Assembly (NCBI RefSeq): GCF_029892425.1
Contig: NZ_JARXWB010000033.1
Span: forward strand, 1-64,000
Direction of reading: 5' to 3'
Source of the DNA: Bradyrhizobium sp. BR13661
GTDB lineage: Bacteria > Pseudomonadota > Alphaproteobacteria > Rhizobiales > Xanthobacteraceae
DNA length: 64,000 nucleotides
Shown: piece by piece, positions 50,412-57,520 of the stretch
How positions within the stretch are numbered: position 1 is the first letter of the stretch
Layout: each line of letters begins with the position of its first letter
Notes under the pieces: generated by a model
What the model was told of the DNA's origin: nothing
Seen by the model: only the letters and a program-made list of their open reading frames with translations
Database searches by the model: none
Position numbers and translations under genes: made by a program

Positions 50412-51386
50412 ATGAAACAGAGACTGGGCTATCTCGCACTGCCGCTGGTGATGGCGGCCGCGTTCACCACGCAGGCGCGCGCCGACGGCGAGACCATCGC
50501 CGTGTTCACCAAGAACCAGACCAACCCGTTCTTCCAGACGGTGCGGGTCGGTGCCGACAACATGGCGAAGACGCTGAACGCCAAGACGCTGCAGTACATT
50601 CCGACCAAGCCGGACTCGATCCCCGAGCAGCTCAGCCAGATCGAGGACGTCGTGGTGAAGAAGCCGAGCGCGATCGTCTTCACGCCCGTCGACTACAAGG
50701 CCATGGTGCCTGGTGTCGAGAAGATCAACGACGCCAAGATCCCCGTCGTCAACATCACCGACCGCTCCGCCGGCGGCAAATTCCTCTCCTTCGTCGGCGC
50801 CGACGATTACAGCCTCGGGCTCGAGACCGCGCGCTTCCTGCTCAAGACGCTCGGCGGCAAGGGCAACATCGTCATCATCGAGGGCGTCAAGGGTTCGCTG
50901 ACCAATGTCGACCGCGTCCGCGGCTTCAACGACGCGCTGAAGGAAAATCCCGGTGCCAAGCTGCTGGCGTCGCAGCCCGGCAACTACCAGCGGCTGCAAG
51001 CGCTCCAGGTGATGGAAAACCTGATGCAGTCGAATTCGCAGATCGACGGCGTGCTCGCCGCCAACGACGCTATGGCGGTCGGCGCGATCGAGGCGCTCGA
51101 CGGTGCCAACCGCAAGGCGCAGGTGATCGGCATCAACGGCACCAAGGAAGCGATCGACGCGATCAAATCAGGCAAGCTGCTGGCGAGCGGCGACTACAAC
51201 GGCTTCTACCAGGGCTGCCTCGGCACCATGATGGCGATCCGCGCCCTGCGCGAACAGCCTGTCATCAGTGAGATCGTGCTGAAGCCGACCGTCATCACCA
51301 AGGACAATTACCAGCCGTTCGATCAACCGCTCGAGCAGCGCACCTGCCCGACCTTCGAGGAAGCCAGCAAGCTCAGCGCGAAGTAA
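50412..51386 (+). CDS. Periplasmic substrate-binding protein of the ABC importer
   Basis: The 324-residue exported protein has a signal peptide ending near TTQARAD. It is a Peripla_BP_4-type sugar-binding protein (IAVFTKNQTNPFFQTVRVGADNMA, GVLAANDAMAVGAIEAL). The ligand-site residues are not diagnostic to me, so the ligand is unknown. It is the last importer gene and is followed by a GC-rich hairpin (51406). Confidence 0.92.
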   Translation: MKQRLGYLALPLVMAAAFTTQARADGETIAVFTKNQTNPFFQTVRVGADNMAKTLNAKTLQYIPTKPDSIPEQLSQIEDVVVKKPSAIVFTPVDYKAMVPGVEKINDAKIPVVNITDRSAGGKFLSFVGADDYSLGLETARFLLKTLGGKGNIVIIEGVKGSLTNVDRVRGFNDALKENPGAKLLASQPGNYQRLQALQVMENLMQSNSQIDGVLAANDAMAVGAIEALDGANRKAQVIGINGTKEAIDAIKSGKLLASGDYNGFYQGCLGTMMAIRALREQPVISEIVLKPTVITKDNYQPFDQPLEQRTCPTFEEASKLSAK

Positions 51387-51405
51387 GCCTGTTCAGATCC
51401 AACAC

Positions 51406-51429
51406 GGACGGCCGCCAGTGCGGCCGTCC
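51406..51429. terminator. GC-rich hairpin after the binding-protein gene
   Basis: A perfect 10-bp stem (GGACGGCCGC / GCGGCCGTCC) closes on CAGT. No T-run follows on either strand, so it may be a 3'-end stabiliser or attenuator rather than a classical terminator. It sits between the binding-protein gene and the YciI-like gene. Confidence 0.5.
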
Positions 51430-51459
51430 CAAGAACGCAAGCCAAGAAACGGAGACATC

Positions 51460-51747
51460 ATGCTGTTCGCCATCCACGCCATCGACCGCAGCGGTGCATT
51501 GCCGACGCGCCTTGCCAATTACGATGCCCACAAGGCGTTTCTCGGCGACACCTCGCGCTTCGGCGTCAAGATCGTGATGTCGGGGCCGCTCGTCGCCGAC
51601 GACGGCGCCACCATGATCGGCAGCCTGTTCCTGATCGAGGCCCCTGGCCGTGCCGAAGTCGAAGCCTTCAACCGCGCCGATCCGTTCGCGGCCGCCGGCA
51701 TCTGGGAGAAGGTCACGATCACGGGGTTTCTGCGCCGGCAGGGCTAA
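51460..51747 (+). CDS. YciI-family protein
   Basis: The 95-residue ferredoxin-fold protein has the YciI pattern: LPTRLANYDAHKAFLGD (His at about 26), IVMSGPLVADDG, FLIEAPGRAEVEAFNRADPF and AAGIWEKVTITGF. Relatives are associated with isomerase or dehydrochlorinase steps in aromatic degradation, which suits the operon, but the activity here is unknown. The start at 51460 follows ACGGAGAC. Confidence 0.85.
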   Translation: MLFAIHAIDRSGALPTRLANYDAHKAFLGDTSRFGVKIVMSGPLVADDGATMIGSLFLIEAPGRAEVEAFNRADPFAAAGIWEKVTITGFLRRQG

Positions 51748-51932
51748 AGGGTGGCGCGTTGGAGTTTTGGGGTTGCACTTGTTGAATCACCGGTCGACTG
51801 ATGGCCGGTCGCCCACGGACAGCGGCCCAAATGCGGACCTTCCCTGGGGTCGCAGATCGGCCAAGTAGGCGACATCGCCGGAACGAGCCTGTTATAGTAC
51901 GCCAACCGACCCTGGCGTTTTGAGCGATTGAT

Positions 51933-52193
51933 ATGGAGACCGTACGCGATATCTTTTACGTTGGCGTGATATCGGCCTTCCTGACTTCCTTGCTCACCGG
52001 CTCCTACTTTTCGGTTCGCGCCAGCCTTAATCGTCGTCGTCCCTCGCGGCGCAGCTTCGTTCAGGCGAACCCTCTCAATGCGCTGCTCTTTGCAGATGAA
52101 CTGTTACCGGAAGGTCTGAAGTATAGAGCTAAGGCATTCCGAGCATTCCTAGTTACATTCATTTCGATCGTTGTTTCGCTTCTTTTCAGATAA
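51933..52193 (+). CDS. Small membrane protein, unknown
   Basis: The 86-residue protein has two hydrophobic segments (FYVGVISAFLTSLLTGSYF at 8-26 and FRAFLVTFISIVVSLLF at 69-85). They flank a basic loop with LNRRRPSRRSF. It matches no family I know. The region is less GC-rich than its surroundings, and the gene pairs with another tiny membrane protein seven bases downstream. Acquired accessory DNA is likely. Confidence 0.55.
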   Translation: METVRDIFYVGVISAFLTSLLTGSYFSVRASLNRRRPSRRSFVQANPLNALLFADELLPEGLKYRAKAFRAFLVTFISIVVSLLFR

Positions 52194-52200
52194 TCGAATT

Positions 52201-52404
52201 ATGCCGCGCTGGTACCATCTTCTAGTCCTTCGTACCGCGAACCTAATTAGCGTGGCCTTGTTGCTCTTAGCCGCCATCATCGCTCTTTGCGTTGCCGCGG
52301 ACTGGATTGGTCACCTTGGATGGGGCTATCCCTGGTACGTGCTCCCATTTCTTATCGCCTATGCCGTCGGTGCCTTCGCACTTCATCGCGGCGCGGCGAA
52401 TTAG
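52201..52404 (+). CDS. Small membrane protein, unknown
   Basis: The 67-residue protein has two hydrophobic helices (LISVALLLLAAIIALCVAADWIG, about 13-35, and WYVLPFLIAYAVGAFAL, about 43-60). No family is recognised. It follows the preceding small membrane gene by seven bases, suggesting the pair works together. In-frame TTG codons upstream would add about ten residues overlapping that gene. Confidence 0.52.
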   Translation: MPRWYHLLVLRTANLISVALLLLAAIIALCVAADWIGHLGWGYPWYVLPFLIAYAVGAFALHRGAAN

Positions 52405-52545
52405 AACACTTACTAAATCAACTTAGGTAACTGAAATTACGCAAATTACGGTACACCCAACTGGCCGTTCCGCTTCTAGCCCGGTCACCGAAATTCTGGC
52501 GGAATAGGCAATTCTGCGCCATCTTCGCGGCGAAGGAGAGGCTCC

Positions 52546-53037
52546 GTGGCAATCGAAATCAGATCCGCGACCACCGGCGATGCCGGAGCGATCCAGCGCA
52601 TCTATGCGCCGTTCGTGCTGGCGACGGCGATTTCATTCGAGGACCAGCCGCCGTCAATCGACGAGATAGCTGGACGGATCGTATCGATCTTAAAGACGCA
52701 TCTTTGGCTCGTCGCAGTCGATGGAGGAGAAGTCTGCGGCTATGTCTACGCAAGCGCGCATCGCGAGCGTGCAGCCTATCGCTACTCCGCCGACACCACG
52801 GTTTACATCTCGCCCGAGGCACAGCGACGCGGTGTTGGCCATGCGCTCTACGCCGAACTGCTGCCGCGGCTCAAGCAACGCAACATACACATGGCATTTG
52901 CCGGCATCGCGCTGCCAAATCCAGGAAGTGTCGCGCTCCACGAGTCAGTAGGCTTCACGCCGGTCGGCATCTATAGCGAGGTCGGTTTCAAATTAGGCCG
53001 CTGGCACGATGTCGGGTGGTGGCAGCGCATGCTTTGA
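52546..53037 (+). CDS. GNAT acetyltransferase, phosphinothricin-acetyltransferase type
   Basis: The 163-residue GNAT has the Pat/Bar-like pattern: IRSATTGDAGAIQRIYAPFV at the start, YSADTTVYISPEAQRRGVGHALYAEL (acetyl-CoA loop QRRGVG) and NPGSVALHESVGFTPVGIYSEVGFKLGRWHDVGWWQ. It may acetylate phosphinothricin-like compounds, methionine sulfoximine or another amine; the native substrate is unknown. The start is GTG (52546) following GGAGAGGC. It is located in the accessory-looking segment. Confidence 0.88.
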   Translation: MAIEIRSATTGDAGAIQRIYAPFVLATAISFEDQPPSIDEIAGRIVSILKTHLWLVAVDGGEVCGYVYASAHRERAAYRYSADTTVYISPEAQRRGVGHALYAELLPRLKQRNIHMAFAGIALPNPGSVALHESVGFTPVGIYSEVGFKLGRWHDVGWWQRML

Positions 53038-53083
53038 TGTGAGGTCCGCCTTGGAGCCACTGCCGGCCTTCAGGATTTGGCTA

Positions 53084-53353
53084 TTATCCGTGCCTCGTGA
53101 GACCAAGCCTGATCTTGCACGGGTCTAAATCCAATGCTTCCCAAAACTTGGCGACCCCATCGTTTCCTGCGTGCACGGTCAAGAAGGAAACCTTATCTTC
53201 TGCTTCCAACATCAGGGCGCTCGCTATGGTGCGGGCAATTTCGCGCCGTCCGAATCGACGGTGCACGTAAAGTCGGCGCATCCGCCAGGCGGGATGCACG
53301 GTCATCGCTGGTTCGTCCGTAGTTGCCCCAATCCCAGCCAATTGGCCATTCAT
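53084..53353 (-). pseudogene. Truncated GNAT acetyltransferase remnant
   Basis: The 89-residue open frame reads PAWRMRRLYVHRRFGRREIAR then ASALMLEAEDKVSFLTVHAG and KFWEALDLDP. That is the acetyl-CoA-loop half of a GNAT domain. The expected G-x-G is replaced by RRFGRREIAR, and the N-terminal half is missing. It ends just before the PilZ gene. I read it as a decayed fragment; an intact short protein is possible but unlikely. Confidence 0.5.
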
Positions 53354-53374
53354 GCGACCAGCCGGGAGCTACCC

Positions 53375-53692
53375 CTACGAGACCAGCGTCTCGCCGCGGC
53401 GTGCTCTCTTGGCGGCTCTGCCGCGATTGATGAACTGGACGCCTACGAACTCGCCATTGATCCAGGCGAGCTCGCAGTGCCGGTAGGCCAACCCGATCGG
53501 TGACAACACCAGGAAGAATTCTCTCTGGCCGATATCGGTCACCGTACCGTCGATCACCAGCTTGGCCCCCATTTCAGAGATATCGTAGATCTTGCAGGGG
53601 CGCTGCCAGGTGCCGTCGATCGCCATCACGCGAGCTTCGATCGGTCGCTCGAACGCGACACGCCGATCGTTGCGTTGGTCTCCCTCGCCCAC
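53375..53692 (-). CDS. PilZ-domain protein
   Basis: The product from the GTG at 53692 is about 105 residues. It contains RNDRRVAFERPIEARV, then CKIYDISEMGAKLVIDG, the PilZ c-di-GMP motif (RxxxR then D/NxSxxG, here DISEMG), and ends GVQFINRGRAAKRARRGE. The start is uncertain. A G8 run at 53696-53703 precedes the GTG, and an ATG at 53782 in the same frame would add 30 unconvincing residues. In the other frame, the upstream sequence encodes a hydrophobic helix (see findings). Signalling by c-di-GMP is inferred from the motif. Confidence 0.7.
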   Translation of the reverse strand: MGEGDQRNDRRVAFERPIEARVMAIDGTWQRPCKIYDISEMGAKLVIDGTVTDIGQREFFLVLSPIGLAYRHCELAWINGEFVGVQFINRGRAAKRARRGETLVS

Positions 53693-53844
53693 CAACCCCC
53701 CCCGCTGATGAATCCCCAGGCAGCCGCTCCAATTAGAGCAAAAACCTTGATCTTCGGTGAACGGCGGGCCTGCGCGTCGCATGACCGGTGCCAGTGAGCA
53801 AACACGCTGCGACTCTCATGCCGGCAACAGCGGAACACGCCGCT

Positions 53845-54975
53845 TCATGGGTCCCGATGTTCGAGGAATTCCTTCACCGGCCCGACGAAGGGGTGCAGGA
53901 ATTGGCCGAACATGCCGCCGGGGATCGGCTTCACCGTACCGTAGTTGACCGGCCAGCGGTCTTTGGGCAGGTGCCAGGTTCTGCCGAGCATATCGAACAG
54001 CGGCGTGTGTGCTGCGTAGTTCTTGTCGATGGCCTCGGCGTCCGAGGCGTGGTGCCAGTGGTGAAATTGCGGCGTGACGATCACGTAGCGCAGCCAGCCG
54101 ACGTCCATCTTGATGTTTGAATGGATCAGCACCGATTGCACGGAGATGAAAATGAGATAGGCGAAGATCGTGTCTTGCGGGAATCCGAGCAGGAAGATCG
54201 GCACCAGCACCAGGGCGCGCGTTGCCAATGGCTCGAAGAAATGGAGGCGCGATCCCGAGAGCCAGTCCATGTGTTCGGGCGAATGATGGACCGCATGGAT
54301 TCGCCACAACCACGGCACCTCGTGATAGGCACGGTGGGAGACGTATTCGACGGCATCGGCCGCCAGGATCATCAGCACGAAGCGGACGATCGCCGGCAGC
54401 GCCACGACATGCGCTTGCAGTGACGGGCTGATCGCCCAGGCGAAATAGTCATGGGCAAAATGTGTCGAGACCACCAGGAAGATGCCGATCAGCAGGTGGT
54501 TGACGCCGAAATAGGCGAGATCGAGTCTCCAGCCGGGGCTGAGCGGCCCTTGCTCCGGCCGCACCCGCGGGAAGACCCACTCGAGCAGCACGAAGGCTGC
54601 GCCGGTGAAGAAGAGATCGAGCACCAGCCAATCGAGGCCGAGATAGACGCGCGGCTGGAGAAATTCCGGAGTCGGCACATAGGGCCCGCCAAGCAGCGTG
54701 GCGAGGAAAAGCGCGCTGAGGCCGATCGTAGCGGGCACCCGTGGGCCGCCAAGCACGATCCCGATGACGCCGAGCCAGGCACCGACGACCATGGCGATCG
54801 CGAGGGTGAGGCGGAGCAGCTCGACGTCGTAATGGACGCGCAGCTCAGGCGTCGTGAGAAAGGCGGGGTAGCGCAGGCATAGCACCGCAGCGACGCTGAG
54901 CACGCCGATCGCGGCGCAGAGAGAGCTGCCGATGCGCCCTTCGCCGATGCGCGGCCTCGAACTTTCTTGAGCCAT
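53845..54975 (-). CDS. Sterol desaturase / fatty acid hydroxylase family membrane protein
   Basis: The 376-residue protein has about seven TM helices and the histidine boxes of the di-iron hydroxylase superfamily: HRAYHE (214-219), HAVHHS (227-232) and HHWHHA near residue 307. Members hydroxylate or desaturate lipids such as sterols, hopanoids or carotenoids, so a bradyrhizobial hopanoid or membrane lipid is a sensible but unproven substrate. The start at 54975 follows GGGAGA at the right distance; the ATG at 55014 lacks one. Confidence 0.87.
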   Translation of the reverse strand: MAQESSRPRIGEGRIGSSLCAAIGVLSVAAVLCLRYPAFLTTPELRVHYDVELLRLTLAIAMVVGAWLGVIGIVLGGPRVPATIGLSALFLATLLGGPYVPTPEFLQPRVYLGLDWLVLDLFFTGAAFVLLEWVFPRVRPEQGPLSPGWRLDLAYFGVNHLLIGIFLVVSTHFAHDYFAWAISPSLQAHVVALPAIVRFVLMILAADAVEYVSHRAYHEVPWLWRIHAVHHSPEHMDWLSGSRLHFFEPLATRALVLVPIFLLGFPQDTIFAYLIFISVQSVLIHSNIKMDVGWLRYVIVTPQFHHWHHASDAEAIDKNYAAHTPLFDMLGRTWHLPKDRWPVNYGTVKPIPGGMFGQFLHPFVGPVKEFLEHRDP

Positions 54976-55146
54976 CAATGGTCTCCCAACGAAGTTTCTC
55001 AAGCGCGTCAGCATAGGCGCGCGTTTCTCAGATCCAGCGGCCAGGGTACGTAGATGGCCGAAAAGAGTTAAAATTGCCAGAAGTCACAAGTCCGCTTTGG
55101 GTCAAAGCAGACGAAACAGGATCGGACGGCGGCCGGGCTCATAACG

Positions 55147-55174
55147 AAAAACCCCGGTGCGTGGGGCACCGGGG
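55147..55174 (-). terminator. Rho-independent terminator on the minus strand
   Basis: A 9-bp GC stem (CCCCGGTGC / GCACCGGGG) with a 5-nt loop is followed on the minus strand by TTTTTCG. It is well separated from the Nudix gene and ends the candidate sRNA. Confidence 0.75.
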
Positions 55175-55205
55175 CGTTTCAAACAAAATGGATTGGTAAG
55201 GCAAT
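55147..55205 (-). ncRNA. Candidate small RNA, about 60 nt
   Basis: Reading leftwards, the order is a TGTGA-N6-TCACA site, a -10-like CTATAGAG (55211-55218), a predicted start near 55205, and a strong hairpin with a T5 run (55147-55174). No ORF of any size lies between promoter and terminator. The CRP-type site would be centred near -41, the class II activator position. The transcript is inferred; its 5' end is approximate. Confidence 0.55.
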
Positions 55206-55238
55206 GACGCCTCTATAGCAGTGAACCGGGCTGGCGCT

Positions 55239-55254
55239 TGTGAACTGGTTCACA
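55239..55254. promoter_or_regulatory. CRP-type site (TGTGA-N6-TCACA)
   Basis: TGTGAACTGGTTCACA has two perfect TGTGA/TCACA half-sites with arms of seven bases. It differs from the TTGA-N6-TCAA boxes elsewhere in the window, so a different Crp-family protein should bind it. It lies about 41 bases upstream of the predicted sRNA start. Confidence 0.65.
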
Positions 55255-55303
55255 CTTGCGACGTGGTGACCGGACCATTTGTCGCGCCCGGAGCGACCCG
55301 AGC

Positions 55304-55696
55304 TCAGCTCCGCCGCGACTTCCGCGGAAACAGGCGATCGCGGATGTAGCGCGAGGTCGCGGTCAGGCGGATCCCGCGCGGCTTCTGCCAGGCGGCGCGG
55401 TCGAGCTCCTTCTTGTCGCCGATCGCAAGCCGGCCCTTGGCGTTCTTGGCGATGAAGATCGCATCGCTCATCTTGCGGCCCGAACGCTTGTTCTTGGCCG
55501 TCACTTCCTTCCAGAGGCTGATCCGGCCGAGCTTCAACTTCGGCAGCTCTTCCTTGATCTCACGCCGGAGGCAGGCCTTGTCGGATTCACGCGCGCGCTT
55601 GCGGCCGCCCGGGAACATCCAAAGGCCGTCCGACCGTCGCCTGACCAACAGAACCTTGCCGCGCCTGGCGGCAACCAGCTTGGAAGACTTCGCCAT
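55304..55696 (-). CDS. Nudix hydrolase
   Basis: The 130-residue protein has a Nudix box at about residues 30-52 (GGRKRARE ... REIKEELP) in which the final conserved Gly is replaced by Pro. The metal-binding REIKEE core is intact. The surrounding sequence is very basic (KNKRSGRKMSD, RDRLFPRKSRRS). Likely a cytoplasmic hydrolase of a nucleoside-diphosphate-linked compound; the substrate is unknown. It stands alone, with the candidate sRNA downstream on the same strand. Confidence 0.85.
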   Translation of the reverse strand: MAKSSKLVAARRGKVLLVRRRSDGLWMFPGGRKRARESDKACLRREIKEELPKLKLGRISLWKEVTAKNKRSGRKMSDAIFIAKNAKGRLAIGDKKELDRAAWQKPRGIRLTATSRYIRDRLFPRKSRRS

Positions 55697-55853
55697 ACCT
55701 GTCGCAAACCGAGAAAAGAATCTGACACCATCGTAACTTGTCTATTTCATTAGACAAGTTCGATGGCCGTTCCGGTTGCCCCGGCCTGCCGCACTTGTCC
55801 ACATCCTGCGAGGGTGCGGCCAATCTCGCAAGGCGTCTCGGGCGCGTGCCGCG

Positions 55854-56954
55854 CTAGGTGACCTCGTCCGCTGCTGGCGCCGTCGGTGGCGGCTTCGCCG
55901 CCTCGCTCCCGATCCAGGCCGCTGCCATCTCCCACGCCACCGACAGGATGATCGGCCCGATGAACAGGCCGACAATGCCGTGGGCGAGCGTGCCGCCGAT
56001 CACGCCGACGAAGATGACGATGGTCGGCGTGTTGAGACCGCGTCCCATGACGAGTGGCTTCAGCATGGTGTCGATGAAGCCGACGACGACGAAGAACACG
56101 GTGAGCACCAGGGCCGTGGTGACGTCCTTGGCGGTCCAGATCCAGATGATGACAGGCAGCAGCACGAAGAAGGCGCCGATCTGCACGATCGACAGCAGGA
56201 GCACGATGAAGGCCAAGAGGCCGGCGCTCGGCACGGCCGCCAGCTTGAAGCCGATGCCGGCAAGCAATGCCTGCACGATGGCGACGCCGATCACGCCTTG
56301 CGCGACCGCGCGGATGGTGGCGCCGCCAAGCGTGAGAAAATGCTCGCCCTGCTCAGGCACGATGCGCGACAGGAAGCCGCGCCCGGCTGCAACCAGCCGG
56401 GGCCCGTGTGGAAAAAGGAAGCCGGCCACAAACACCGAGACCAGGAATTGCAGCGTGCCGAGGCTGGCATCGCCAGCCAGCGACAATAGCGGTCCTGCCA
56501 GCGGCTGAAGATAGGGCGCGACCTCGCGCAGCACCGCGCGGATGTTGGTGTAGGCCTGGTCCCATAGATCGAACAGCGTCGGGCCGATCAGCGGCCATGA
56601 CTTGATCGATTCCGGGGCGGACTGAAGCGCGAGGTCACCGGTGCCAAGCTGATGTGCCAGCTCCCGCCCCCCGTCCACGGCGCTCACGCCGAGCCAGGTT
56701 GCGGGGCCGAGGACGATGCCGAGCGTGATCAGGGTCAGGATGGCGGCTGCGGTCTTGGGCCGGCCGCCAAGGATCCTGGCGACCCAGCTGAAGGCCGGAT
56801 AGAACGCGACCGCGAGCACGAAGCTCCAGGCCAGGATCGGTATAAAGGGCCGGATGATCAGGAATGTCCAGATGATCAGCAGCGCCAACAGGCCGAGCCG
56901 GATCACGAACTGGATGACATCCTCGCCCGTCAGGAGCTGACGCAGACTTTTCAC
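55854..56954 (-). CDS. AI-2E-family permease, close paralogue of the gene at 36597
   Basis: The roughly 366-residue membrane protein is very similar along its length to the permease at 36597. Shared segments include IKSWPLIGP, ALLAGIGFKLAA, LKPLVMGRGL and LAHGI-GLFIGPII. The start is most likely the GTG at 56954, which aligns with the paralogue's N-terminus; an ATG at 57008 would add 18 residues. Unlike the paralogue it has no FixK-type box upstream that I can see, so the two copies may be used under different conditions. The substrate is unknown. Confidence 0.87.
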   Translation of the reverse strand: MKSLRQLLTGEDVIQFVIRLGLLALLIIWTFLIIRPFIPILAWSFVLAVAFYPAFSWVARILGGRPKTAAAILTLITLGIVLGPATWLGVSAVDGGRELAHQLGTGDLALQSAPESIKSWPLIGPTLFDLWDQAYTNIRAVLREVAPYLQPLAGPLLSLAGDASLGTLQFLVSVFVAGFLFPHGPRLVAAGRGFLSRIVPEQGEHFLTLGGATIRAVAQGVIGVAIVQALLAGIGFKLAAVPSAGLLAFIVLLLSIVQIGAFFVLLPVIIWIWTAKDVTTALVLTVFFVVVGFIDTMLKPLVMGRGLNTPTIVIFVGVIGGTLAHGIVGLFIGPIILSVAWEMAAAWIGSEAAKPPPTAPAADEVT

Positions 56955-57170
56955 AGGTACGGCTTTCCTTGCGGCATCAACGCGGGTTCTAGCACTTGCG
57001 CGGGCCAAGGGTTATTGCGAGCCCCGGGCCGGGCGTCAAGACGAGCGGGGCCGCGACGTGCGCCGGGATTGCCTAACGGCGATTAACCGGATTTCAGCGG
57101 ACCAGTTTACGCCGATGCAAAGGCTCGCACCTAGGCTTTGTCCAAGGTCCCCAAAAACACTTGCGGTACA

Positions 57171-57398
57171 ATGGCCAACAGCATCTGGACGATCGAAGAA
57201 TTCACCTGCCCGGGTTGCAGCATGAACTACACCGCGACTCGCGAGGAGCACGCCGAGCCGCATTCAGGCCAGTTCAAATGCAGCATTTGCAGTGGCGTGG
57301 TGCACAGCTGGTCCGGCAAGCATCACTTCTTCAACTGGCAGGCCGTGAAGACCAGGCCGCCGGTGTTCGGACGGCGCTGGACCGGGGTGCGGTACTAG
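57171..57398 (+). CDS. Small zinc-ribbon-like protein
   Basis: The 75-residue protein has CPGCSMNYTATREEHAEPHSG followed by CSICSGVVHSW, two CxxC knuckles typical of a zinc ribbon. A short basic tail follows (RPPVFGRRW). It has no signal or TM segment. Small proteins of this type are common in Bradyrhizobium and their function is unknown. The ATG at 57171 was chosen over a more distal ATG at 57138 that lies in non-conserved-looking sequence. Confidence 0.68.
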   Translation: MANSIWTIEEFTCPGCSMNYTATREEHAEPHSGQFKCSICSGVVHSWSGKHHFFNWQAVKTRPPVFGRRWTGVRY

Positions 57399-57520
57399 GC
57401 TGAACGCGCTCTTCGCCCGTCATTGCGCGCGCAGACGCAAATCGGCCTGCGCGAATAACGGCTTCTGCCAGGCCACGGTCCGGGCTAGTTTCCCCTCCCC
57501 GTAACCGAATCCGACGCGCA

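Larger units (their letters stand above)
54976..55303. other. Intergenic region holding a candidate small RNA and operator-like repeats
   Basis: These 328 bases between the desaturase start and the Nudix 3' end contain an imperfect inverted repeat at 55089-55111 (GTCCGCTTT / AAAGCAGAC), which I recall as part of a common bradyrhizobial intergenic sequence. They also contain the candidate sRNA unit listed separately (terminator 55147-55174, start near 55205, CRP-type site 55239-55254). Confidence 0.6.
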
